Shown piece by piece: positions 22,038 through 33,060 of a stretch of DNA of 64,000 nucleotides. Origin of the DNA: Hysterangium stoloniferum (Eukaryota; Basidiomycota; Agaricomycetes; Hysterangiales; Hysterangiaceae); contig WHVD01000002.1 of assembly GCA_015178975.1 (NCBI GenBank), positions 992,001-1,056,000 on the forward strand. Reading direction: 5' to 3'. The notes below the pieces were generated by a model. That model searched no databases and was not told the origin of the DNA. It worked only from the letters and a program-made list of their open reading frames with translations. The position numbers were made by a program, and so were the translations under genes. How positions within the stretch are numbered: position 1 is the stretch's first letter; each line of letters opens with the position of its first letter.

Positions 22038-22328
22038 TCAACCGATCTGTTCTACGAAAATAGTGTAGGCGTGCTTGAGTGCCTGGGTAAGTTGTCGGTT
22101 TTCTTCATAGAGGGCTGCAGTTGCCTCTATGAAGTGCTGACTGATATTCTCAGCTAACCGGTGGGAGATGTCGGCCTCCTGGGCTTGCTTCCGTACAATA
22201 CTCAAATCGTACTCCATCTCTGTGCTGCACTCTTGCAGAAACTTGACACACTCTTGAAGCTCATCTTGCTGCGAGCAAATTTTTGTGAACACCTCCCTCG
22301 CCTCTGTTATGGCACGGACGTCCCTCAT
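22038..22328 (-). CDS. Coiled-coil-like reading frame inside the 1.9-kb element
   Basis: A 96-codon minus-strand frame opens MRDVRAITEAREVFTK and is rich in Glu, Gln and heptad-spaced hydrophobics (QDELQECVKFLQECS, LAENISQHFIEATAALYEEN), suggesting a helical coiled coil. It ends with a stop at 22038. Upstream on the same strand (22325-22590) another acidic frame ends at a GTGAGT, with a TTACCAG just before this ATG, as if an intron of about 75 nt separated two exons, but the reading phase does not match. It may be a captured host exon or a real protein starting here. Function unknown. Confidence 0.35.
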   Translation of the reverse strand: MRDVRAITEAREVFTKICSQQDELQECVKFLQECSTEMEYDLSIVRKQAQEADISHRLAENISQHFIEATAALYEENRQLTQALKHAYTIFVEQIG

Positions 22329-22929
22329 GCTGGTAAGACTTGAATACTATGAAGTAAGGTGAATAACGAAGATATTGCAATGCCATTACTCAGAACACTC
22401 ACATTATTCATGGATGGATCTATCATAGACGGATCTTCCCCTCCTTGCAGCTCAGTGTGTAGTGCAGAATCACCGCTGCTGAACCCATCTGTGTTCGACA
22501 CAGCCAACTCCACAAGTTGCCTTTCAGTTTTGTACCAGACTATGTTGTCATCGTTTGGTAATGATCGCAATACTCTGGAAGGCCAGTCCTAGCACTAAGG
22601 CTGAGACTCAACTCATGAGATATAGTAGTGGATGTGGAGGCTGAGCCTAAAGTGGAGGCCAAGGCAGAAGTGGAGGTCAAGGTGGAGATGGAGGCAGAAA
22701 CTGGGGCAGAGGCAGAGATGGGGGCAGAACAAGGAGCAGAGGTGGTGGTGGAGATGGTGACAAACCTGTGAATGGCATTATGTAAATATAAAGAAAGGCA
22801 AAGAAAATTGAACATACTTGGGCTAACACTAGCTTGATTCATTTGGTGATCAGAAGAAAGTAACAAAAACAATGACAAAATAAAATGTAAGGATGGGTGA
22901 ATCGAGAAAAGTACAAAAAAAATTTTCAA
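22325..22929 (-). CDS. Overlapping Ser/Thr/Ala-rich and acidic frames inside the 1.9-kb element
   Basis: Reading leftwards from about 22840: MNQASVSPSMFNF, then an imperfect Ser-Ala-Pro/Thr repeat (SAPISASAPVSASIST), followed after a frame change by NDDNIVWYKTERQLVELAVS and a Gly/Ser/Asp-rich tail. The low-complexity repeat is a 15-24 bp DNA repeat (GAGGCAGAGATGG-like). I do not recognise a family; it may be part of the same gene as the coiled-coil frame to its left. Confidence 0.3.
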
Positions 22930-23401
22930 GCGGAGTTTGAATGTGTTTGCAGTTAAGCTCTAAGTGCTGGAGTGTGCCGAAAGTATGTACAGGTATTTGT
23001 GGACATGTTGTGGGAGCAGCTGTCATGTCTGCTAATAGCTTTGTGAGTACATAGGAATATGTGAGGGAAAATAATTTTTTTATCCAAGACAGAATTATAA
23101 AACGGTATTATTTCTGGGAGAGGGAGACAACAGCTATCCTATCTAACTATAAGGCGAGCAGCGCTACCTAACTAGATATGGGTGTGTGGGTACTACGGGT
23201 GCACTCATGTGTCGCTTCCACGTGTGCAGGAGGAGTTGGGACATAAGCACTACTCATGGAATATGCTGGAGCTGCCTGGATGCACATTTACCACTTCTGG
23301 AGAGTGCTGGAAGCGCCCGGACGCTCTTGGTGGAGGTCTAGACTAGTAAGCGTTCCTGACGGCTCTCAAGCTATTTAGCGCCCAATACCATTTTACTGAT
23401 G

Positions 23402-23466
23402 CTCTTACAGTCCCTCTGACTGGGTAAGAGTCTTAAGGTTGCAGGTTCAATTCCTGTCCAAGGCTA
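23402..23466 (+). pseudogene. 3' part of the split tRNA-Lys-like copy
   Basis: Continues from CTCTTACAG through the intron-like segment, T arm (GCAGG/CCTGT with TTCAATT) and acceptor 3' strand. Together with 21476-21508 it restores the 47302-47396 sequence. Confidence 0.8.
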
Positions 23467-23740
23467 TACTTTTATCCAGTTAAATCTGTTGAAATATGAT
23501 ACAGTGACTCTCAAAACCTTTTCAATGTTTGACATTTGCATATTGGCAGCCCACTACCAGGGGAGAAAAAGTAGCAAAATATCTCAAGGAAATACAGTGT
23601 ATAGCTAAACGTATGTAGAATCAGTGTCCAGAATATTATTATGTAATATCCATTTTTGGGTATGCTAAACATAGTTTATTCAGGCCTGCTCATTGAAAAG
23701 GTTTTGATGCTGATGATTATGATGCAATATATGTGATATT

Positions 23741-25935
23741 TTAATACTTGGTATACCCTCCCTTGGCCTTTGTGACTACCTCAATCCTTCTTGACATGCT
23801 TTCAATTAACTTGTGACATTCAGAAGCTGGTATATCTTCCCACTCCTTCTCTATCCTCTCCCACAACTCCAGAATCCCACTTGGTACAGTGGCATACTGT
23901 CCCAGCGTTCTCTTCAAGTAATCCCATAGATACTCAATTGGATTGAGGTCTGGAGATTGGGCAGGCCATGGTAGGACAGTCATTCCATTATTCTCAAACC
24001 ATTCCTGTGCCTTTTTTCAGGTATGTTTTGGATCATTATCCTGCTGAAAGATAATTTTAGCAGGGTCCAACTGGTAATACCTGATGCTGTTTTGGAGATC
24101 TTCATCCAAGATACTCCCGTAAAGTTCCCCATCCATTGTACCTCAATCCTGGTGGCATATCCCACACCCTCCCACATGAATCACCCCCAAACCTGTTAGA
24201 TTTAGTGACTCAGCACAGTAGCTATAAGTTGTGTACCATTGTGGGTCCATAGTGCACACTAGTGAAATTTGCATTTGCTCATTTGTGTCTGTGTCTGTGT
24301 CTGAGCTCTCACACTTCTTGTGTTTCACATCCACCTCCCTTCTTCTTTCTAACAAAACCATGGCAGACCCTCCACCAAACTTCACTGTTCCTTGAACTAG
24401 CCTCTCATTCAGGCCTTCCCCAGTCTTTTTCCATACCCACTTCCTCCCATCTGATTTAAGGCGATTTATTTTAGTCTCATCAGACCATATAACCCTCCTC
24501 CAGTCATCTACAGTCCAATACTGGTGGGCCAAAGCAAAGTCAAGCCTCTCCTTCATGTGTCTCTTGGACAAATGTGGCTTCTTCTTCACAACTGCTTTCA
24601 TCCCTGCACTCTTCAAGCTCCTCCAAACTGTATGAGCTGAGATAGAGTTGTTGGTGTTGGTCTGAAGTGTTTTGGCTATGTCAATTGCATTGTCAGCTGT
24701 TCCAGAGGTGATCAAGTGGACTGCATGACAGATGTTGGTGGGAGAGAGCTTCTTGGGATGACCTCCAGTTGATTTTGGGAGGGTAGGAAGGTATTTAGAG
24801 TGAAGTCTGGAGATATGTTATGACTGGAATTCCTGCTGGACTCTGGGCACTAACTTATATGCACCCACACCCTATACGCACCAATTGTCAGTTTACCGGA
24901 ATTCCCATGGGACTCTGTACATCAGACTTGTCCACATTCAACTTCATTACTTCATGTATCAGTCACCGGAATACCCACCAGACTCTGTCCCTGTCTATGT
25001 CCGACCCTGTCCCACGCATCAGTCACCAGACCCTGCTCAGAAAAAAACCCATCATCCCTCTAACTGAGCCCCATTCCCGTTATAGTCAAATGACCTGTCA
25101 CGATTTGGACTCCGCTCCTGCTCCATTCCCATTATGGTTTTATGACCTGTCACGATTCAGACTCTGCTCTGTTCCGTCCTGGTCCTAATACCAAGTTTGG
25201 TGTTTACTTATCTCGTTTTATGTTTGTTAGTTTCGTTTCATTATTACTGGATTTGGTATATCATTCATTCCACGGTCTATATAGTCTGGCCGATATTGTA
25301 CATACAATCCAGTCAGAAAATCGGCTTAGATTCCCCCCAGTAATCTAATACATTTTCCCACCTAAACTCCTACTTGAATCACACCGCTCATGCTAGTCAG
25401 AGCCCATGGGCTCCGGTGCATCTATCTCTCCTATCTATCTCGACTCACAACCCCTCGACCTACAACCCCTCGACCCACGAACCCTGCCTGGACTCCCCAG
25501 GATTCCCGTCCACCTGTCTGAAATTGGACTACACAATCTCGTGAGGGCGCAGCCTATAAGCTGAAGCCAAGTCCTACCGGATATTCCATGGGTTTCTCCA
25601 GAAACCCGCCATGTATGTACAGTACCCTAACACAACTCCCTGACCTCTTGACCCATTAACCCTGCCCGGACTGCCCAGGATTCCCATCTGCCGGTTTGAA
25701 ATTGGACAACACGATCTCGTGAGGGTGCAGCCTATAAGCTGAAGCCAAGTCCTACCAGATTTCCCATGGGTTTCTCTGGAAACCCTTCATGTATGCACCC
25801 TTAACAAGATAGTACTAATGCTAATTCCAGTTATTGAGGCAATGTATGGAGTGGAATGGCGATCTTCAAGCTGGGAGATAATGTATTGTCGCTGATCAGG
25901 TGTGATGGAGTCGATGATGGATTTCTGGTAATAAA
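23741..25935 (-). pseudogene. Tc1-type transposase pseudogene with one intron
   Basis: Read leftwards. N-terminal part (about 25930-25812) has IIDSITPDQRQYII then a helix-turn-helix (ITGISISTISRLHSK), interrupted by the solo LTR, and continues at 24810 with GGHPKKLS. Catalytic motifs: WSDETKIN (first Asp), QQDNDP (second Asp), SPDLNPIEYLW (Glu), with 34 residues between the last two, i.e. DD34E as in Tc1. An intron of 166 nt (24193-24358, GTTTTG..CTAACAG) splits MV from WG; the same intron is in the second copy. Broken by a TGA just after the intron, a 1-bp loss near GAGGTACAATGG, and a TGA after the second Asp region. It acts on TIR DNA in the nucleus when intact. Confidence 0.85.
24816..25806 (+). 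mobile_element. Solo Gypsy LTR with internal duplication, TSD AGATA
   Basis: TGTTATGACTGG..CCTTAACA, 991 bp, flanked by AGATA (24811-24815; 25807-25811). It is longer than the 820-bp family standard because a segment of about 180 bp near the 3' end is present twice (GCCTATAAGCTGAAGCC at about 25551 and 25731). The LTR remnant at 37195-37948 lies in the same Tc1 position in the inverted copy. Confidence 0.9.
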
Positions 25936-26344
25936 AAGAGCTAGGAATGTCAGAATTGAGTATAAATCAACAAGTCACATGACCATGTTGAATAAACAAA
26001 ATCATGTGATTTGGCCAGTTAATATAGCATATATTGCATCATAATCATCAGCATCAAAACCTTTTCAATGAACAGGCCTGAATAGGTTATTTTTAGCATA
26101 CCCAAAAATGGATATTACATAATGATACTTTAGACACCGATTCTACACATGTTTAGCTATATACTGTATTTGCTTGAGATTATTTGCTATTTTATCTCCC
26201 CTTGTAGTAGCCTGCCAATATGCAAATGTCAAACATTCAAAAGGTTTTGAGAGTCACTGTATATATAATTAGTAATCTTGCATTCTTTTGTAAATAGATA
26301 AGTAACTACTGTATAGCTGTTTAGTGATACTAACACTCTTTGCT

Positions 26345-26660
26345 CATGTCCACCATGTCCCGATATACATCTGCACCATATTCCTACAGGTTATAGGCCC
26401 CGCAGACTTATGTATCTCTCATATTCATCACCATGCATTTTCATTCCTTCCAGTAGTTACTCATCATATTCTTTTTAGGTGGCCATATAGAAGGGCTTAG
26501 AAGCCACAATACTTGCATGGGAATGACTCTAGGGCAGTATATTGAAGGTGACCATATAAAAGGACTTAGGAGTCACAGTACATGCACAGAAAGGATTCTG
26601 GGGCAGTACATCTAACTTGGCACTGCACACCTTATCTTCATTTTTCTCACTAATCTATAT
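26345..26660. repeat. Flank shared with 5910-6218 (inverted)
   Basis: No gene. Near-identical to the reverse complement of 5910-6218; edge of the inverted duplication. Confidence 0.65.
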
Positions 26661-26665
26661 CGGCA

Positions 26666-27130
26666 TTGCACACTTATTCAAAAATGGGGAATGAGAATTA
26701 CTTTCAAAAACTAGGGGAAGAAAATTATGGTACATGGTGTGTGTATATGAAAGTACTTCTCGTCCACAAGGATGTCTGGGATCTTATAGATGGTTTGCTG
26801 CCGAAGGTAAGCAATGTACTGGTTACTGTAAAATCTCCAGAAATCCAAAGAATAATAATGATAGGAATGAGATAGAATTGTAGCTACAAAGACATGTATT
26901 GTTATGGAATTCAGTAAGGACGGCTATCGCTATCGTGGCTCTTGTTGAGGATGTGTAACATTCTGCCGCCCAGCAAAGTATTCCCGCGGAGTATTGTGAC
27001 CCCCCTGAGAATGCACATCGAATCCACAAATCGTGGAGTTGTTCTTATACCCCGGAACCCATTTTCCGCAGAAGTTTCGGACCCATTTTCCGCTCCCAAA
27101 CATCGGCCTCCCCACCCATCATGAGAGATA
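26666..27130 (+). mobile_element. Gag-like fragment of a Copia-type element, copy 2
   Basis: Same frame as 5909-5700 reverse (GNENYFQKLGEENYGTW, VWDLIDG), identical at protein level, and the same downstream sequence to 27130. Broken; no LTRs adjacent. Confidence 0.55.
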
Positions 27131-27289
27131 ACACATGTGATCGTCCAATCAGCCTTCCTTTCAGACTATGACCTAAATATGCAAGTTTGGTACTTAGTGG
27201 CTAGTTCCATAATTCTCAAAAATATTTCATACACTTGGAAAAAGAAATATATGTAGGAAGAAGTCCGTGATTTATTGGGATAAAAATAT

Positions 27290-27384
27290 TGCCTCAGGCG
27301 GGAATCGAACCCGCATCCTTAAGGCTCTTACCCGGTCAGAGGGACTGTAAGAGTCTGACGCTCTACCAACTGAGCTACCAAGGC
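27290..27384 (-). tRNA. tRNA-Lys(CTT)-like copy
   Basis: Reverse-strand 95-nt copy, mirror of 5191-5285. Acceptor and T arm intact; a T5 run follows on the minus strand. Confidence 0.55.
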
Positions 27385-27681
27385 ATGGGTTATTATACCC
27401 ACATTGTAATATATATTAAACCGTGACACCCCGTTGTTATGTTCTGCCTTTGAATCTGCTATCTGTCCCCCATTCTAGACTTATTTGTCGGACTACACCT
27501 TACTGTTGTTGTTGTAGTATTTACAGTGACAAAATGATAAGGTCATCAGGCTAAGTCAATATATCGTGGGATGCAAAGTTTGAACATAATAGCTAGTTCC
27601 ATGATTCTTAAAACTATGTCATGCGCTTCGAAAAAGATATTTATGTAGGAAGGAGTCCGTCATTTAACGGGATAAAAATAT

Positions 27682-27776
27682 TGCCTCAGACGGGAATCAA
27701 ACCGGCAACCTTAAGACTCTTACCCGGTCAGAGGGACTGTAAGAGTCTGACGCTCTACGAATTGAGCTACCAAGGC
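27682..27776 (-). tRNA. tRNA-Lys(CTT)-like copy, altered T arm
   Basis: Mirror of 4797-4891, second of the tandem pair (392 bp apart). The T loop reads TTTGATT and the T stem is weakened. Confidence 0.45.
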
Positions 27777-28160
27777 GTGAGTACTACCATCCACATCCTG
27801 ACCCATACTTAACCATGACACCACCGTTGTCACGTTCTGCGTTTGAACCAACTATTTTCTTTGCCAGTCGAGACTTATTTGTCATACTACACCTCAATTC
27901 CGTTGGCCGTGCTTGGCCACCGTCCCGACAGTTTTCCATGTTCTGCACATCTCACAAGTGTATCTGAGTCCTTCCTATGTCTGATCCCCACTCCTTTAAA
28001 TGGAACAGTACTCCTATCCAACTCATATTGCATCTCGGTGTTGGAAAAATATGGATGGGTTGGAAACACCATGGACGAATACGCCACCTAGCAAGTAAGT
28101 AAAGTCGCCCTGCAAACCGCGGTCGTGGTCTAGTGCACGTGCTGAACAAAATTGGCGGGT

Positions 28161-29000
28161 ATGTATGTCTCTGCGCTCAGATTCAATTGGGACATGATAG
28201 CGGGATACGAAGGCACTGTTTACACACCTCTAACGCAGAGCAAAGAGGAAACTACCGCTGTGGGGACCCTCCATCTCCTTGACAATGACGCCAAGCACGG
28301 TCATCTGCAATCTACCCTCCAGTCGACCCCACATGATAGCCATTGTTCTGCCCGTGTCCAACTATCCGCCCATTCCGACTCTTCATCGCCACGTCTGACC
28401 CCCTCACCCTCTCCTCGGGCTAACCCAAGCCCTCTTCTGTATGACGCGTCTATCTCTAGCACGGGTGCATCAGGCAAGGGTCCCGGAACATATTCAGGTA
28501 CATGACGTTTTCTTTACATTGACCATGACTTTGTGATTGAACTTGATGCAAACATGTAGCGAGAGGCTCCTCCATTATCTCACCGCAACTATTGACGGCT
28601 GTGAACACTCGATCGGCCGCTGCGAGACCCGACTTTAGGCGGATGTCCGTGGCTCTGCCTACACTAGCGGCGGCCAGCTGGATGACTCTGATAGCGAGAG
28701 TGGAAGCGATAGCGAGACGAACATAACGTCTATGGTAGTGAGAGTGGAGGAAAGGCCAGTTTGGTAGGTGACGGACGGGGACGTATCCAATTCGAAGAAA
28801 CGGGTGGAATATCATCGTCATTAATGGAGTCCTCACTTCCTACAAGCCGCACATCATCCTTCATCACCGATCCCCGCTCTACACCGTTCTTTAAAAACCT
28901 GCACGCATCATCCAGCTTCTCGAAGGACCACCCGATACCCATCTCGCAAGCGACGAGCGTGGCAATGGGGAACACGACGACGAAGACGAACACGGAGATA
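28161..29000 (+). pseudogene. WDR59/Mtc5-like host-gene fragment, truncated copy
   Basis: Starts with the same ATG and MYVSALRFNWDM as 4412 reverse; includes the Ser/Pro-rich linker, the GTACAT..ATGTAG intron, GDGRGRIQFEET and the Ser/Thr linker to about 28999. There it switches abruptly to dead Gypsy gag. In this copy the acidic stretch reads DDSDSESGSDSETN, longer than in the 3.9-kb copy. The GDVQM part is absent. Confidence 0.45.
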
Positions 29001-29009
29001 GACAAGGCT

Positions 29010-29840
29010 AGATGCCAGGTATCCTAAACCTTTCTGGACTTTCAAGCCAAGCCCCCATGTTCATCACCCTCTTCTTTGAATCACTCTCCATAAGTCTACA
29101 GATGGTCATAAGTCTGATATATATGCCATAAACACATTGATATATGCCAATCAACATCCATGACAGTGTATTTGGAAACCTTCTGTCCATCTTTTACACA
29201 TCCTAGGCAGAAGTTGTTATCCATGTGCCACTGTTTCTCCTTGGCTGTGGGCTTTCCATTGGAACCTAACAAATGAAATATGTCAGGTTTTTTGGAAGTT
29301 GACTGTTTTCCCTTATTGCTCTTCATGGTCATCTGGTCATTTTTTCAATCATTATTTGATAGGCTTGTATTATTATTGCTGGAGTTGCCAGCATTCTTGC
29401 CACAGTTGTTGCCAAAAGTCCTTCCATTCAACACTTTGTTGCTTTTCAGAACATTCCATTGGATTTTCTTGGGACATTTCTGCACAATGTTCCCAATGGT
29501 GGGCATCAGATGTCTGAGCATTCATCAACTGTACATGAGTTGGAGAATTCTTGGCTTCCTTCTTTGCAGATATCACAGTGTGAGATGTTGAAAAGAAATA
29601 GTGGAAAAGGGGGAAAGGAGAAGAAATGAGAATGTATGAGAGTTGATGCACTGGTGGGGCCCATAGCCTGATAGAAACTTGCAAATAGCTGACCGAAATA
29701 TAACAATGCTGACTGGATGATGTGCGCAGTGGACAAAGAAGCTCTGTATCTTAATGTGTATGTAATACACTTCATGTAGTCTACCAGAGCATTCTGCACC
29801 TCAAGCTGTCCCAAAACCTAACAGTATTGTCCCTATGTAT
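29010..29840 (-). mobile_element. Dead Ty3/Gypsy gag
   Basis: Minus-strand frames parallel the gag at 39598: NAQTSDAHHWEHCAEMSQEN corresponds to NADARYWERRAEVARET, and KEKQWHMDNNFCLGC to the ERQCRMDNNLCLLC before the zinc knuckle. CpG is almost absent. Broken, with several breaks. The other copy of this same gag was the target of the young Copia element (58985, 63937). Confidence 0.7.
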
Positions 29841-30541
29841 TTAAACAGCAGAGATGAGTTATGAAAATATGTATATGTATCATGCACCATATGTAATCCT
29901 AATTTTCATCCAATGTGTATCTCAAATTCAGTTCCATGCTGGATTGGGCCTTTACCATGTGCTCCATAGATTCTTTGTAGGGAAGTGCTGCAAATGTGTA
30001 ACAAAGGATTTTATCTGCATTCATTGGCATCCATTGAATACAATCCCAAGAATCAAAAACTTACATACCTAATCCCAATGCTGTTTAAGCTGTGCATCCC
30101 CTAATGTCATATTTTCCCTCACAGACAAGCCCTCCCCTTTGAACAGACTTCTGAGTTGGTGTCACAGTGGGCCATGTTGTTTTCATATCTATATTAAGGA
30201 CAATGTTGACAGTGGCCCCCATGCTCTGATCTGATGTGCCACTCACAAGTCAGTGTGGCAATGGCCTATGAAATCAGAGATCTAGGCAAGAAGAATTATA
30301 AATTTTCCCTGATAAAGTATTGTTTGCTCATGTCAAACTTTTTTTAAAACCAATGACAAGAAAATACTGTCAGGCATTATAGATGAGGATGAGTGATGAT
30401 CACAGATAACCTCAATCCTCAGGCTTAGTGGAAGTACAACAAAATTAAGGTGTAGTATGATAAATACAGATTCAACTGCAGAATGTAACAATGGTGGTGT
30501 CGTGGTTCAGTATGTGTTACAAGGTAGCTATCACAAACCAT
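29841..30541. repeat. Gypsy debris duplicated (inverted) at 58084-58740
   Basis: No readable domain. Near-identical to the reverse complement of 58084-58740 and related to 20331-21040. Confidence 0.6.
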
Positions 30542-30635
30542 GCCTTGGTAGCTCAATTGGTAGAGCATAAGGCTCTTACAGTCCCTGTGACCGGTTAAGA
30601 CTGTTGAGGGTGCGGGTTCGGGTCCCGCCTGAGGA
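30542..30635 (+). tRNA. tRNA-Lys-like copy, diverged
   Basis: Keeps GCCTTGGTAGCTCAATTGG and a strong T stem (GCGGG/CCCGC), but the T loop is TTCGGGT, the stem around CTCTTA differs, and the last acceptor base is changed. A T6 run follows. Confidence 0.45.
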
Positions 30636-30954
30636 TATACTTTTTTCCCATTAAACCACACTCCCTTCCTATATATATCTCTTTTTCCAAGCACATGAAA
30701 TATTTTTAACCATTATGGAACTAGTCATGAAGTACCAAACATGCATATCTAGAATTATGTAGAAGTTCGAGGTTCGCATCCCAAGATATAGTGACTTGCC
30801 TCATCACTTTATCCTTTTGTCACTGTAAATACTACTACAGGTGTAGTACGACAAATAAGTCTGGAATGGGGGCGAAAGATAGCAGATTCAAATGAAGAAG
30901 ATAACGGTGGTGTCACAGTTCAATATATATTACAATGTGGACGTAGTAAAGCAT

Positions 30955-31049
30955 GCCTTGGTAGCTCAGTCGGTAGAGCGTAAGACTCTTACAGTCCCTC
31001 TGACCGGGTAAGAGTGTCAAGGTCGCGGGTTCGATTCTCGCCTGAGGCA
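30955..31049 (+). tRNA. tRNA-Lys(CTT)-like gene
   Basis: Almost identical to the copy at 1469, including TAAGACTCTTA and the TTCGATT loop. A- and B-boxes and the T5 terminator are intact. Second of a pair 413 bp apart. Confidence 0.6.
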
Positions 31050-31148
31050 ATATTTTTATCCCGTTAAATCACGGATCCTTCCTATCAAGAATTCCTAGTG
31101 AACCAGATATATATATATATATTTCCGTTTCATGAAATATTTTTGCGC

Positions 31149-31196
31149 ATGGAACTTAGTTTGGACGAATTTATTCGTCCAGGATCTCTGATGAAG
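31149..31196 (+). other. 16-codon first-exon-like peptide with palindrome and donor, copy 2
   Basis: MELSLDEFIRPGSLMK followed by GTACGT. The 18-bp palindrome is at 31163-31180. One residue differs from the 1660 copy. Confidence 0.4.
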
Positions 31197-31199
31197 GTA

Positions 31200-31880
31200 C
31201 GTCACATGACCGACAAAGCCACTTTGCGTTCCCCTGCATTACCCACTGTTCTCATGTGTCACTTGGTAATAATCCATATATTTCTCTCCACTGCATCCTT
31301 ACATCTATTTAACACTCGATTCAAGGCACAAAATACCGATTTCTCCCCATGCGGCCAGTGTAACACTCCCCCCCGTCGCGTTCCGTTCCCTATCCGAGAG
31401 CATGTACAGCACGTGGAAGGCAGGTTTGCTTCGGCAGGTGACCCTTCCAACGTCGTAATCGGGAGAGGTGGAGGTGAGTTGGCCAGGTCAACAATAACGA
31501 TTGATAGCTCACTTATATTCGAATTACTGTTGAGAGTATTGAGAATATGAGATTATGGAACTGAAGAGGGCAATAGTCCCTGAGAGATGTGCATTGGGCC
31601 TGGGCTCGCAATGATGGAGGCCGGCTCTCGTATGGGCTAGAGGATGTGAGCGTCTGATACAATGAGCTTGATTATCGAACTAATGTTTCGTGGTTTAGAT
31701 TTTGACACCAAGATTGTAACGAGCGCACGGAACGACAAGATAATTTACTGAGACATTAACAAGCAAGGGAAGAAGTACGGTAAGGCACCACCGATGGACT
31801 ATTCCCCTTCCATTTGACTGACTAAAATCAGAGACATGTGTAAAGGAACACAAGCGAGCCGTCAACAAGCTCGCCTTGTC
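31200..31880. repeat. Cassette segment without clear gene
   Basis: 31250-31550 retains CpG and has open frames on both strands (CTCCSRIGNGTRRG-like on minus), but nothing is recognised. 31600-31880 is mirrored at 56420-56640. Confidence 0.4.
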
Positions 31881-33060
31881 GTCGTTTCTTCTATATCTCT
31901 TCATCAGTGGATCGCAGGATGGACATCTACGTACATGGGTGAGCCCAACAGAAAGGATGCTTTGAAATGCAAGTCCTCACCACACACCACATCACAGGAT
32001 CTTCGCACACCTCCGGCATCTACCATGAAATCTTGTCACGCTACACCTTGGCGATGTGACGAGACTTGTTCAGGGTTACGTGCTTGGTACTGAATGAAAT
32101 ATGCCTAGGTTAGACGTTTGTGAAATCAACGGAAAGGTAAGCCGCATTTCTCCTGATTTTCGCGATCTGGATTAGACCATTATCCATCCACAGAGCGTGT
32201 CAGGAAGGCCCAAGTAGCGCAACAAGAGTCTGGAATTGTATGGCTGGACTCCTAGGTGTCAAACCGAGAACAGTCATCCTATAAGACGAAGAGGCTCCTT
32301 TCACACCTCTAAGGCAGAGAAAAGAGGAAACTGCCGCTGACTGACGGCAGACAATGTCATCTGAAATCTACCCTCCACTTGAGCCCACATGATCGCCCTG
32401 GTTCTGGCCGCGTCCAATTATCTCCCCATTCCCACTCGAGATCACCACGTCTGACGCCCTCACCCTCTCCTCATGCTAGCCCAATCGCTCTTCCATCTGA
32501 GCCACCCACATCGCCGGAGACCATGTATGACGCGTCTATCTCTAGCGCGGGTGTACCAGGAAAGTCCCGGAACATATTCAGGTACATCACATTTTGGTTG
32601 TTGAGCTTGATGCGAACTTGTGGCGAGAGACTCCTCCATTATCTCTCCGCGACTATTGACGGCTCGATCGGCCGCTAGGGCTTGTGTCCTTTTCTGTGCC
32701 ATACACTGGCGGTGGCGCACTGGATGACTCGGGATGACTCGGACAGCGAGAGTGGAAGGGAAATCGATGGCAAAGATGGCGTCAATGGTAGTGCGAGTGT
32801 AGGAAAGGCCATCCTAGTAGGCGACGGACGGGGACGTATCAAATTCGAAGAAACGCGTAGATTATCATCGTTATTCGTGGATTATTCACTTGCTAAAGCC
32901 GCACATACTCCTTCACCACCGGTACCCGATGACGTCTTGTTCAGTAACTCTTCTCCTAACGTTCATGACCTTCAGCTCCCCAACAGCCACAGGCCCCATG
33001 TTTGAGAGCCTAAGCCTGAAACCATCCCGGGTGTTGGAGACGGGTTCCTCGTCGAAGAGC
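31880..33060 (+). pseudogene. WDR59/Mtc5-like host-gene fragment, version R, forward arm
   Basis: A second, diverged version. It begins further upstream in the gene than the 4.4-kb fragment: KDALKCK, then (best read in the 56.3-kb mirror copy) LGDVTMQRLVQGYVLGTEWN and a VCEINAKV block, then the Ser/Pro linker with TSPET and YDASIS, the intron-like GTACATCAC gap, DDSDSESGREID, GKAILVGDGRGRIKFEET, ending near a CTCCCCAACAGCCAC segment. The C-E-x-N-A-x-V block also recalls WDR59-type proteins. Frames are interrupted. It meets the reverse arm at 33060-34072 tail to tail. Confidence 0.4.

Larger units (their letters stand above)
21509..23401. mobile_element. 1.9-kb terminal-inverted-repeat element of unknown superfamily
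   Basis: Ends are inverted: left CATCAGTAACATGGTATTGG, right (reverse complement) CATCAGTAAAATGGTATTGG. Comparison with the empty site at 47.35 kb fixes the boundaries; the sequence duplicated on insertion is CT (2 bp) or CTC (3 bp) depending on where the end is drawn. Subterminal regions are CpG-rich and carry GGACGCTC/GAGCGCTGG-like short repeats, as in EnSpm/CACTA-like elements. No transposase is recognisable, so it is probably non-autonomous. Confidence 0.75.
23502..26259 (-). mobile_element. Tc1-type DNA transposon, split by a solo LTR
   Basis: Bounded by TA on both sides (23500-23501; 26260-26261). Terminal inverted repeats of about 235 bp (23502-23740; 26025-26259) begin CAGTGACTCTCAAAACC. 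Each TIR holds a second, inverted AAAAGGTTTTG motif about 200 bp inward, a possible transposase site. Without the LTR insertion at 24816-25806 the element is about 1.76 kb. The transposase is inactivated. Confidence 0.9.

Noticed and set aside
24290-24345. GACACA microsatellite as an independent repeat locus.
   Set aside because: It lies inside the Tc1 transposase intron in both copies and is explained by it.
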